A stretch of 35,386 nucleotides of DNA, taken from the NCBI GenBank assembly GCA_011773795.1, contig WVWW01000232.1, positions 4,298 to 39,683 on the forward strand, read 5' to 3'. Positions 17,558 through 26,007 of this stretch are shown here, one piece after another. The notes under the pieces were generated by a model that was not told where the DNA came from, made no database searches, and was given only the letters and a program-made list of their open reading frames with translations. The stretch's first letter is position 1. Each line of letters starts with the position of its first letter. The stretch is from Acidobacteriota bacterium (GTDB taxonomy: Bacteria; Acidobacteriota; Polarisedimenticolia; Polarisedimenticolales; Polarisedimenticolaceae). Both the position numbers and the translations under genes were made by a program.

Positions 17558-18319
17558 ATGGAAATTCGCGACTTTCCATATGCTCGCGCGCTGGTGAGTA
17601 GCGGGCTCATGCTTGCGGTGTGCCTTCTGTGCGCCTGCGGGCCACGCCACCAGGTATCCGTGTTGGCGGACCCGCCACGCGCAGAGCCGGTGCCGGAGCT
17701 TGAACCGGAGTCGGAACTGCCCCCGGGAGTTTTTCACCGAGTCCGACCCGGCCAGACCCTGTGGCGCATCGCTCGAACCTACGGTGTCGAACTGGAGTCC
17801 CTCGTCGAGGCCAATTCGATCCTCGACCCGTCGCGCATCGTTACCGGGGACATGATCTGGATTCCCGGAGCCCGTGACACCGTCGAGGTCGGGGTCCACG
17901 TCCCCGAAGGCGCAGCGGCGGCCGGCGAATGGATCTGGCCCGTGCGCAACGGCGTGGTTCTCTCGGGCTTCGGCGCGCCGCGCCGGAGTCATCGCCACGG
18001 CGGACTCGATATCAAGGGCTTCGCGGGGCAGCCGGTGGTTGCGGCGCGAAGCGGCCGGGTGGTGTATGCGGGCGCGGGACTCCGCGGTTACGGCAAGACG
18101 GTCATCCTCGACCACAGCGACGGCATCCGGTCCCTCTACGCGCACAATTCGGCGCTGCTGGTACGTGTCGGTGAACGCGTCGACCAGGGGCAATCGATCG
18201 CTCGAATCGGGCGCACCGGAAACGCGACGACCGAACACTGTCACTTCGAGATCCGGGTAAACGATCGGCGCGTCGATCCCTCACGCTGGTTGAGTCCCGC
18301 ACGGAGGGCCGCGCGATGA
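17558..18319 (+). CDS. LysM + M23 peptidase lipoprotein (NlpD/EnvC-like)
   Basis: Lipobox LLCACG; LysM HRVRPGQTLWRIARTYGVELESLVEANSILDPSRIVTGDMIWIP; M23 HGGLDIKG...EHCHFEIRVNDRRVDP. Confidence 0.88.
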   Translation: MEIRDFPYARALVSSGLMLAVCLLCACGPRHQVSVLADPPRAEPVPELEPESELPPGVFHRVRPGQTLWRIARTYGVELESLVEANSILDPSRIVTGDMIWIPGARDTVEVGVHVPEGAAAAGEWIWPVRNGVVLSGFGAPRRSHRHGGLDIKGFAGQPVVAARSGRVVYAGAGLRGYGKTVILDHSDGIRSLYAHNSALLVRVGERVDQGQSIARIGRTGNATTEHCHFEIRVNDRRVDPSRWLSPARRAAR

Positions 18320-19059
18320 AGATCGAAATCTGTTGCCCCGACTGCGACGGCGGCTACCTGGTGGACTCCGATGCGCTGGCCGCCGGATTCCCGTGCCCCG
18401 GATGCGGGCGCGTGCTCGAAGCCGAGCCCGCCGAACCGCCACTCATCGAGCCCAACGTCATGGACGTCGACCTGCCGGCGAGCGCCGAACCGACGGCCGA
18501 CGCCGCACCGCTCGCAGAAGTCCCCGCCGAGCCAGTCGTCGAAAGCGCTCAGACCGCGCCGCAGGTTCCCTTGCAGACCGCCGTCGCGACCGCGGAGGTC
18601 GTCTGCCCGCGCTGCAACCTGCACTTCAAGCCGCGGGCGAAGAGCCAGGCCCGCGCCCGCGCGGATACCGACCGCCCGACGGTGCTCATCGTCGAGGACC
18701 TGGTCTACTTCCGCGAGATTGCCGCCGAAGCGCTGCAGGGCGAGTTCGAGATCCAGGCCGTCGCGACCAAGGACGGGGCGCGTGCCGCGCTGGATCGAGG
18801 CGGTGTCGATCTGATGGTGCTGGACCTGACGCTCGACGGAGGTGAGGGCGGGCTCGATCTGCTCCGCGAGCTGCCCGGGAAGCCCTGCCCGATCCTGATC
18901 TACACGGCGCAGGACGAGTCCGAGATGTACGGCGACTCGTGGGACGAGCTGCAACGACTCGGCGCCGACGACATCGTGCTCAAGGGCATGAACGTCGGCG
19001 ACGAGCTGATCCGCAAGATCGGATCGCTTCTCGGTCGTGAAACCGGCGGAGAGGACTGA
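18316..19059 (+). CDS. Zinc-ribbon / response-regulator receiver hybrid protein
   Basis: N-terminal CCPDC...CPGC and VVCPRCNLHFKPRA CxxC motifs; receiver domain TVLIVEDLVYFREIAAEAL...LMVLDLTLDGGEGGLDLL...LIYTAQDE...DDIVLKG. Confidence 0.85.
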   Translation: MKIEICCPDCDGGYLVDSDALAAGFPCPGCGRVLEAEPAEPPLIEPNVMDVDLPASAEPTADAAPLAEVPAEPVVESAQTAPQVPLQTAVATAEVVCPRCNLHFKPRAKSQARARADTDRPTVLIVEDLVYFREIAAEALQGEFEIQAVATKDGARAALDRGGVDLMVLDLTLDGGEGGLDLLRELPGKPCPILIYTAQDESEMYGDSWDELQRLGADDIVLKGMNVGDELIRKIGSLLGRETGGED

Positions 19060-19080
19060 CCTGCCTGCTATTCTAGCGGC

Positions 19081-20145
19081 GTGACCACCGCGCTCATCGT
19101 TTTGACGGTCTTCCTGGCGGCCGCCGTCTTGGTCGTTTACCGACTCCTCTCGCGGATGTCACTCCGGATCCAGGAACTGCAGAAGGACGACCCCGCACCC
19201 GCGCTCGTCGTCATGCAGCAGCAGCTCGATGGCCTGCGCGAACAGGTCCGGGTCAGCCTGGAATCGGGGCGCACCGAGATCGACCGCCGGTTGGTCGAGA
19301 CCCAGCGGGTCGTCGGGGACGTTCGGCGTAGCCTCGGCGAGGTTACCGGACAGGTCAAGGCCGTGCACCGCGCCACGCGCGACCTGCAGGGACTGCAGGA
19401 GATGCTGCGCGCGCCCAACGTCCGTGGAGGCGTCGGCGAATACCTGCTGGCCGAGCTACTGGCTCAGGTCTTACCGCAAGCGCATTTCGATTTGCAGTAC
19501 GCCTTCAAGGGCGGCGAACGCGTCGACGCGATCCTGCGCCTCGGTGAGGGCATCGTGCCCGTGGACTCGAAGTTCCCACTGGAGAACTTCCGACGGCTTC
19601 GCCGTGCGGCTGAAGACGGGGACGAGTCGGCCGAGCGTGCGGCCAACCGCGCCTTCGTCGGTGATGTGAAGCGACACATCGATGCGATCGCCGAGCGCTA
19701 CATCCGCCCCGGCGAGGGAACGTACGAGTTCGCCATGATGTACATCCCCGCCGAGGGCGTGTACCAGGAGGTCATCCGGCAGCGCGAGGGCGACGGTCTC
19801 GACGTGTTCCAGTATGCGCTGGCACGCCGGGTGGTTCCCGTGTCGCCGCAGTCGTTCTACGCCTACCTCCAGGTCATCGTGATGGGATTGCGCGGATTGA
19901 CGATCGAACGGCGCGCGCGGGAGATCATGGAGCGCGTCGGCGATGCCCAGCTGAAACTGGACCGCTTCGGCGAATCGTTCGATCTGGTAGGCAAGCATCT
20001 CGGGCACGCGCAGCGCCAGTACGACGAAGCCGCGCGGCGGCTCGAGCGCACCGATGCGGCGATCGAACAGTTACACGCAGGCGACGCGACGCAGGAACCC
20101 GTGAGGCCGCTGCGCCGCGCCGAGGCGTTCGGAGAAGACCACTAG
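19081..20145 (+). CDS. rmuC: DNA recombination protein RmuC
   Basis: N-terminal TM and coiled coil; RAPNVRGGVGEYLLAELLAQVLPQAHFDLQYAFKGGERVDAILRLGEGIVPVDSKFPLENF; FAMMYIPAEGVYQEV; SPQSFYAYLQVIVMGLRGL. Confidence 0.95.
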   Translation: MTTALIVLTVFLAAAVLVVYRLLSRMSLRIQELQKDDPAPALVVMQQQLDGLREQVRVSLESGRTEIDRRLVETQRVVGDVRRSLGEVTGQVKAVHRATRDLQGLQEMLRAPNVRGGVGEYLLAELLAQVLPQAHFDLQYAFKGGERVDAILRLGEGIVPVDSKFPLENFRRLRRAAEDGDESAERAANRAFVGDVKRHIDAIAERYIRPGEGTYEFAMMYIPAEGVYQEVIRQREGDGLDVFQYALARRVVPVSPQSFYAYLQVIVMGLRGLTIERRAREIMERVGDAQLKLDRFGESFDLVGKHLGHAQRQYDEAARRLERTDAAIEQLHAGDATQEPVRPLRRAEAFGEDH

Positions 20146-20861
20146 AACCGCCAGTTGGCCGAGACCGATCCGGCCCAACCGCCCATGTCCAGCTTGCCGA
20201 GCCCGGCAAAATCGCCCTTCAGCTCATCATCCGACGAGAAGTGCCGCGCCTCGAATCCGAGGTTGAACGACGGCGACAGCGGCAGCTCCAGCCCGATGAC
20301 ACCGTAGGACACGAACGCCTCACCGGTCTCGCGAAAGTCACCCAGGATGATCGGATTCGCGGGATCGCTGAAGTCGATGAAGTCGCCGAACTCCTCGTAG
20401 GTCCAGAAATTGACACCACCACCCGCACCGAGGAAGAAAACCGGTTTGCTCTTTCCGGCCCCGGCGCGACCGAGCGGGAGGAAGCGCATGCCGACCGTCA
20501 TCGGAGTTGTCCTCAACGTGCTGTCGTGGAGGATCGGGAACCCCGAGCCGTCGACGAAGTCGCGATACTCGGAGACGACGGTCTCGTTCGTGAAGTCGGC
20601 GTTGACGTCGAGTTCGAAGAAACGGTTGAACCCGTGCGAGTAGGTCAAGCCGACGGTGGTGTTGTCGAAGTCGGACGCGTCGAGGGTGAAGATGCTCTCG
20701 TTGTCAGCCCAGAAGGGGCCGTCGCCGTCGAGGAAGAAGCCACCGAGGCGAACCTGGAAGGACCGGTCGGGCTGTCGGCTGCGATGGCCGGCGAGCGTGG
20801 GCAGGCCCACCGAGAGCAAGAGAATCAAACAGGTGACGGGAAAAGATCGTGTGCGTTGCAT
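20142..20861 (-). CDS. Outer-membrane beta-barrel protein
   Basis: MQRTRSFPVTCLILLLSVGLPTLAG signal; alternating barrel-like strands ending in VSANWRF (terminal aromatic). GGAGG upstream of ATG at 20861. Confidence 0.75.
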   Translation of the reverse strand: MQRTRSFPVTCLILLLSVGLPTLAGHRSRQPDRSFQVRLGGFFLDGDGPFWADNESIFTLDASDFDNTTVGLTYSHGFNRFFELDVNADFTNETVVSEYRDFVDGSGFPILHDSTLRTTPMTVGMRFLPLGRAGAGKSKPVFFLGAGGGVNFWTYEEFGDFIDFSDPANPIILGDFRETGEAFVSYGVIGLELPLSPSFNLGFEARHFSSDDELKGDFAGLGKLDMGGWAGSVSANWRF

Positions 20862-21014
20862 CGTATCCTCCGCTGTGGTTGTACCGACCCGTCGCGTTGC
20901 AAGTGCCGGGCCAACCCCGAGCGGAAGGTTTTGCGGGAAAAAAATGCCACCGGTCCCGGTTCGAGTGTCGCCCGCCGATGACAGGAGGGGCCTCGCCAAA
21001 GGACAGGCTCGGCC

Positions 21015-21125
21015 CTAACCGAATGTCGCAGCCAGGATCAGCAGGGCCGCGAGAAGGATCAAGAGGGACCCGTTCAGCAGCCGCTCGCGAAGATTACCCG
21101 GCAACGGCGCCTTATCGAGATCCAT
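21015..21125 (-). CDS. 36-aa single-TM small protein (not in ORF track)
   Basis: Reads MDLDKAPLPGNLRERLLNGSLLILLAALLILAATFG-stop; AGGAG Shine-Dalgarno-like motif 7 nt upstream (GAGGAGAGCGCCATG). Confidence 0.6.
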   Translation of the reverse strand: MDLDKAPLPGNLRERLLNGSLLILLAALLILAATFG

Positions 21126-21191
21126 GGCGCTCTCCTCGAAAACGCCCCCTCGCTCACTGGTCCTGAAGAGTTGCAATACGTATGCCGATCA

Positions 21192-21265
21192 GGGACAGAT
21201 CTATTTTTTTGCGCGAGATCGCCAGCGTTGGACACGGCAAGAGGATAGAAAAATAGATCTGTCCC
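21192..21265. repeat. Long hairpin element B: 17-bp perfect inverted repeat, 40-nt loop
   Basis: gggacagatctattttt (21192-21208) and aaaaatagatctgtccc (21249-21265) are exact reverse complements. Confidence 0.95.
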
Positions 21266-21277
21266 CGAACATAAAGA

Positions 21278-21304
21278 AAGGCCCCGCCTATCGGGCGGGG
21301 CCTT
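21278..21304 (-). terminator. Rho-independent-like terminator downstream of the OmpA gene
   Basis: 11-bp stem aaggccccgcc / ggcggggcctt with 5-nt loop; on the minus strand it is followed by the T-rich cTTTcTTTaTg. Confidence 0.75.
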
Positions 21305-21328
21305 GCAAGCGTTCGATTCTCGCGAGGG

Positions 21329-21985
21329 CTATTCGAGCACGCGAACCACGACGCGGCGGTTCTGCGCACGCCCGTCGGAGTTACCGTTGTCCGCGACCGG
21401 CACGGACTCACCGAGAGAAATCGTGTTGATGGCGTGCAGCGGGATCCCGCCGGCGCTATGCATGTAGTCGCGAACCGTGCCCGCACGGCGCAGACCCAAC
21501 GTGTAGTTGTAGTCGTCGGTGCCGGTGCTGTCGGTGTGACCTTCGATCTCGACGTAGACTGCCTTGCCGTACGACTTGATCTTCTCACACAACTCGTCGA
21601 GCGTGGACTTCGCCTCGTCGGGTAGGTCGGCCTGGTTGAACGAGAACTTGACGCGTTCGTCGGACAGAGTGACGCTCCACAAGAGACGACCGCGTGCGGC
21701 TCGATCGGCGGCGTCCTGTGCCTTGGCGGCCTTGGCGTCCGCCGCCTTGCCGATCTGGACCGCCTCGTCGGTGCGGCCTTCGAGCGCGGCGATCTTCGAA
21801 TCGGTTTCACCTTTCAGGTCTCCGATCCTGCGTTCGTTGGCCTCGATTCCGGTTTCGGCGGAATCCATCCGTGCAGCGTTTTCGTCGACATTGGCTCGAA
21901 ACACTTTCTTGCTCACGCAACCGGTCGAGATGAACGGCACGATCACGATCAAGCTGAGCAATATCGCTAGCTTCCGGTAGTGCAT
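21329..21985 (-). CDS. OmpA family lipoprotein (Pal-like)
   Basis: Lipobox FISTGCVSKK; coiled coil; OmpA-C VYVEIEGHTDSTGTDDYNYTLGLRRAGTVRDYM...SLGES...NRRVVVRVLE. Confidence 0.92.
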   Translation of the reverse strand: MHYRKLAILLSLIVIVPFISTGCVSKKVFRANVDENAARMDSAETGIEANERRIGDLKGETDSKIAALEGRTDEAVQIGKAADAKAAKAQDAADRAARGRLLWSVTLSDERVKFSFNQADLPDEAKSTLDELCEKIKSYGKAVYVEIEGHTDSTGTDDYNYTLGLRRAGTVRDYMHSAGGIPLHAINTISLGESVPVADNGNSDGRAQNRRVVVRVLE

Positions 21986-22056
21986 TGCTTTCTCCTTAGC
22001 GTACGGCCCCTTTCGGGTCGACCTACTTTAACCAGCCCGGAACGGGGGCGCAATGG

Positions 22057-23073
22057 TCACGGGTTGGCGTAGTAGCCGCGCCGTGTCCGGATCTCCAAAC
22101 CCTTGCGGGCAAGCTCGACTTTGATGCGGCGGAAAGCCCCGTCCCAGGTGTCCCGCAGCGAATGGTAGCCGATCACGTACTGAAAGCGGAGCTCTTCCTG
22201 GATTCCGATCACCGCCTCCTTGAGCTCGTCGGGATCGTCGACGCCGTAGATGCGCCCACCGGTTTCCCTCGAAAACCGCCCCAATATCGCCATTCCCGGG
22301 CTCACGCTGCCCTTGGGCTGCAGCCGCTCGGCCATGCTCGCAAAGGCGATCGTGTAGATCGGGACCTCCACGCTGCGCGCGAGTTGTACGGCCTTGAAGG
22401 TATTCATCGTACTGGCGTTGTCGTGTCCGTCGGTGATCAGCACGATGGCCTTGCGGCCTTTGGTCTCCTTGTCGACGAGGCTGGGCGTCGCTCCGAGCGC
22501 GTCGAAGAGCGCGGTCTGGCCGTAGGCCTCCTGGACGCCGAGCCGGAGCAGGAAGCGTTCCCGGTCGGCGGTGAATTCGGTGATCCAGGACACCTGGTCG
22601 TCGGCAAATCCGATCAATCCGAACCGATCGCCGGTCCGCAGGGAGTCCACGAAGACCCGGATCGCCTCCTTCGCCTCGTCGAGCTTGCCGACCTGGCGCA
22701 TGCTCCCGGACAGGTCGAGCAGGAATGCGATCGAGACCGGCTCCTGATCCTCGGTGCCGAAGTACTTGATCTCGTGTGGGACGTGGTCCTCGAAGAGTTG
22801 GAAGTCTTCCGCCTTCAGACCGCGCACCGGGCGGCCCTTCTTGGTCAGCACGACTGCGGGCAAGAGCACGAGACGCACTTCCTCCCGCTCCGTCCGGTGA
22901 AGCTCCAGGATCTTGTCGAGCTCCGCCGGGTCCATGTCCTCCGGTGCCTGCTGCTTTTCACCCGCGAGATGGAGCCCGGTCAGGATCGATCCGACGGCGA
23001 GGATCAGCCCGATTCGGGCCAAAGTTCCTCTAAAAATGTTGTTTTTTGGAGTGCGGCGACCCGGGACACACAT
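22057..23073 (-). CDS. VWFA domain protein (VWFA-related acidobacterial-type)
   Basis: MIDAS SIAFLLDLSGSMRQ; VLITDGHDNAS; C-terminal RFQYVIGYHSL...GAFRRIKVELARKGLEIRTRRGYYANP. ATG at 23073 chosen over the 23196 start of the ORF. Confidence 0.88.
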   Translation of the reverse strand: MCVPGRRTPKNNIFRGTLARIGLILAVGSILTGLHLAGEKQQAPEDMDPAELDKILELHRTEREEVRLVLLPAVVLTKKGRPVRGLKAEDFQLFEDHVPHEIKYFGTEDQEPVSIAFLLDLSGSMRQVGKLDEAKEAIRVFVDSLRTGDRFGLIGFADDQVSWITEFTADRERFLLRLGVQEAYGQTALFDALGATPSLVDKETKGRKAIVLITDGHDNASTMNTFKAVQLARSVEVPIYTIAFASMAERLQPKGSVSPGMAILGRFSRETGGRIYGVDDPDELKEAVIGIQEELRFQYVIGYHSLRDTWDGAFRRIKVELARKGLEIRTRRGYYANP

Positions 23074-23177
23074 CGTCGGCCTCGATCGACGGTCGGACCC
23101 GATAAGGGTAGCACGCGGCTGCGGTGCATCCATGCAGCGCAAACCTGGCCGGGGCCACGATTCCCGGGGTTCCGCTC

Positions 23178-23207
23178 TTGACTCAACCCGGGGCATACCC
23201 CTATATA
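23178..23207 (+). promoter_or_regulatory. Candidate sigma70-type promoter upstream of the outer-membrane protein gene
   Basis: TTGACT (23178-23183) - 18 nt - TATATA (23202-23207); the -10 lies in the palindrome CCTATATAGG (23200-23209). Confidence 0.5.
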
Positions 23208-23302
23208 GGTAGCCTTTTCGAGCACGGATAGAACTTCACGATGCGTAGATCGCTGGTCCGGAGACCAGTCCGGGGGTGCATCTTGATCCAGGGGAGCGTT
23301 CC

Positions 23303-24595
23303 ATGAAGTCGCGTTGGATCCTTGTCCTCAGTATGACCCTGCTGTGGATGTCCGGTGTTGCACAACCGCTTCCGGCAGCTCCCCAAGATGACGCCCCGGC
23401 GACGCAGACCGATTCGGCTGAAGGCGACGGCGACCAAAAAAAGTTCGCCAACCGGCTCTACGTCGAGGTCGGGTACGGCTCCAACGACGCGGACCCGCTC
23501 GACACGTCCGTGCGCACAAGCAGCACTCAGCGAAGCGATAACAGGTTCACGCTCGACGGGATGGACTACTCGCGCGCTGTGATCGGATGGCAGTTCCCGG
23601 GTCCCAAGGGTGGCTTCCGGCTCGTGTGGCAGGGCTACAACGAGAACGGCTATCAGTTCACGGGGCTTGGTGGAGAATCGTCCCTGCTGGTAACGCCCTC
23701 CGGCGCGACGTTCGGCAATGACGAATGTGAAAACAGTACGTTCCCACCCTCGTCTTCGGTAGCCGGCCAATCCGCCGTTGGGCTATGCCCTACCCTGCTT
23801 TGGTGGGTGGTCAACGTGGTTGACGGGCAGTTGACGACCGAGAGAACGCCACCACGCTGGACCTCGGCAAACGACGCCAATGGAGACGGGGTGGTGCAAC
23901 AGGAAGAGGTCGTTTACTCGGGTGCGGATATCAGCTTCTCGGCTAACGTTGCACCGGACCTCTTGAATCGGATCCAGACGGTGGACGCGCTCTACGGCCG
24001 CACGTGGGGACCGCGCCGTATCGAGGGTCGCTGGTGGGGCGGGCTGCGTTACTTCGCGTACGAGGGCACGCTGCTCCAGGGCGCCTGGCTGCGCGCGCCG
24101 CTCTCCAGGGGGCTCGGCTTCACGGACGGCCTGGGCATCCGGTTGATGCACCCGTCGCAGGAGGCCACCGGTATCGGCCCGACCGGAATGATGGGTTTTC
24201 AGGTCAACTTCTTCGACAAGCGCGTGCAGTTGTTCGCGGACGGCCAGTTCGCTTTCCTGCTCTCCGAGATCGAGACCGACACCGGTGAGTTCTTCACGAT
24301 CACGAACGGCAACAACAACGACGAGATCGTCACCGGCCGCGCCCGACTGACCGCGGACCGCTCGCGAACGTCGTGGCACACACACATCCAAGCCGGTGCG
24401 CGGCTGAACCTGAAAAACGGGCTGAGTCTCGAGGTGGCCTACTTCAAGACCGGCTTCCTCGATGCGGTCCTGACCCCGACGGAGTTGCGCATCCCGCAGT
24501 CGGCGCAGGAGATCGCCCAGGGCACCTCGGGTCTTTTTGCCTCTCAGGACCTCGTCCTGGACGGTCTGCGCGGCGGCTTGGCGTTCCAGTTTTAG
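23303..24595 (+). CDS. Outer-membrane beta-barrel protein
   Basis: MKSRWILVLSMTLLWMSGVAQPLPAAPQ signal; RLYVEVGYGSNDAD..., GLSLEVAYFKTGF..., terminal GLRGGLAFQF. Confidence 0.75.
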   Translation: MKSRWILVLSMTLLWMSGVAQPLPAAPQDDAPATQTDSAEGDGDQKKFANRLYVEVGYGSNDADPLDTSVRTSSTQRSDNRFTLDGMDYSRAVIGWQFPGPKGGFRLVWQGYNENGYQFTGLGGESSLLVTPSGATFGNDECENSTFPPSSSVAGQSAVGLCPTLLWWVVNVVDGQLTTERTPPRWTSANDANGDGVVQQEEVVYSGADISFSANVAPDLLNRIQTVDALYGRTWGPRRIEGRWWGGLRYFAYEGTLLQGAWLRAPLSRGLGFTDGLGIRLMHPSQEATGIGPTGMMGFQVNFFDKRVQLFADGQFAFLLSEIETDTGEFFTITNGNNNDEIVTGRARLTADRSRTSWHTHIQAGARLNLKNGLSLEVAYFKTGFLDAVLTPTELRIPQSAQEIAQGTSGLFASQDLVLDGLRGGLAFQF

Positions 24596-24601
24596 GGCGC
24601 G

Positions 24602-25861
24602 CTAGTCAGCGAGCATCGATTCCCAATCCTTCCAGAAACGCGGGTTGGACTTGGCGACGCAGTCCGGGTCGTCGACGCACACTCCGGGAACACGCAGGCC
24701 TGCCAGGGCGAAAGCCATGGCCATGCGATGATCACCCGCGGTCTTGATCGTGACCTCACGCGGGGCATCCTGTTTGCTGCCGATGCTCAGCCGGTCTGCG
24801 TCGAGCTCGACCTCGCAGCCGAGGCGGCGCAGGTTGATGGCGAGTTGTTCGATCCGGTCCGATTCCTTGAGACGCAGATGGGCGATGTCACGGATCATCG
24901 ACGGGCCTTCGGCGAACAGACCCAACACTGCGACAGTCGGAACAAGATCCGGCGCGTGCGCAAGTGAAACATCGAACGGCGGGACCGTTCCGTTCGCCTG
25001 AACCTCGATCCACTGCTCACCGCGATCGACACGTGCGCCGAGCATCTCGACGAACGACTGCAGGGTGGCATCGGCCTGGGCGCTGCCCGGGTCGAGCCCG
25101 TTCATGCGAACGCGGCCACCGACCAGCAGCGGCGCCGCCAGGAAGTAGGACGCGGATGAATGATCCCCGTCGACCTCGAACGTCCTCGCCGTGTAGTGTC
25201 CGGCGCGGACGCACCACGTGTGCGGTTGGGGCTCGCTCACCTCGACGCCGAAGTCGCGCATCACCTCTCTCGTGAGCTCGATGTAAGGCAGCGAAACGGA
25301 CGAGGCGCCCGCGAGGATCGTGAGACCGGGCTCCAGGCAAGGCGCAACCAACATCAAGGCGCTGGCAAATTGGCTGCTTTGCGAGCCGTCGATGCGAGTC
25401 TCGCCGCCGCGGAACAGCGTTCCACCGATATCGATCGGCAAGCGATCGCCCTCGACGCCGGCGCCGAGCGAACGCACCGCGGAGATCAACTCGCCGAGCG
25501 GGCGCTCGCGCAGACGCGGCGATCCGTCGAGGCGCGAAGCCTGGTCACCCAGTGCGGCAACGGCCGTCAGGAACCTCAACGACGTGCCCGACTCCTCCAG
25601 GTCGAGACGACCTCCGCCGGGTATGCGGCCTCCACGACCGTGCACGATCCAGTGATCGTCACGCATGGAAACCGGGACGCCGAGCGCCTCCAGTCCCGCT
25701 GCAGTGACACGCGTATCGCGGGAGTCGAGCGGGCGGGCGATGTCGCTGTCGCCGTCCGCGAGCGCGGCGACGATCAGGGCACGATGTGTGACGCTCTTCG
25801 ACGAAGGTGCCGTCAAGACGGCGTCAAGGGGGCGACGGGCCGAAGGCAACAAACGGGGCAT
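24602..25861 (-). CDS. aroA: 3-phosphoshikimate 1-carboxyvinyltransferase (EPSP synthase)
   Basis: TAPSSKSVTHRALIVAALADG; LEESGTSLRFLTAVAAL; DGSPRLRERPLGELI; DGSQSSQFASALMLVAP; HLRLKESDRIEQLAINLRRLG; TAGDHRMAMAFALAGL. Confidence 0.96.
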   Translation of the reverse strand: MPRLLPSARRPLDAVLTAPSSKSVTHRALIVAALADGDSDIARPLDSRDTRVTAAGLEALGVPVSMRDDHWIVHGRGGRIPGGGRLDLEESGTSLRFLTAVAALGDQASRLDGSPRLRERPLGELISAVRSLGAGVEGDRLPIDIGGTLFRGGETRIDGSQSSQFASALMLVAPCLEPGLTILAGASSVSLPYIELTREVMRDFGVEVSEPQPHTWCVRAGHYTARTFEVDGDHSSASYFLAAPLLVGGRVRMNGLDPGSAQADATLQSFVEMLGARVDRGEQWIEVQANGTVPPFDVSLAHAPDLVPTVAVLGLFAEGPSMIRDIAHLRLKESDRIEQLAINLRRLGCEVELDADRLSIGSKQDAPREVTIKTAGDHRMAMAFALAGLRVPGVCVDDPDCVAKSNPRFWKDWESMLAD

Positions 25862-26007
25862 CGCCGCGGCAGTGTAGTATCATTTTCCACCACGGATCAC
25901 CCGCTTGGATGGAGGCGGCTGGTGACGAGCCGTAGTGCCCGTTCCGGGCATTTGCGAGGGGGCGGCCCCGGTGACGTATGCCGGACACGGCGATGACCGA
26001 GGACCGC

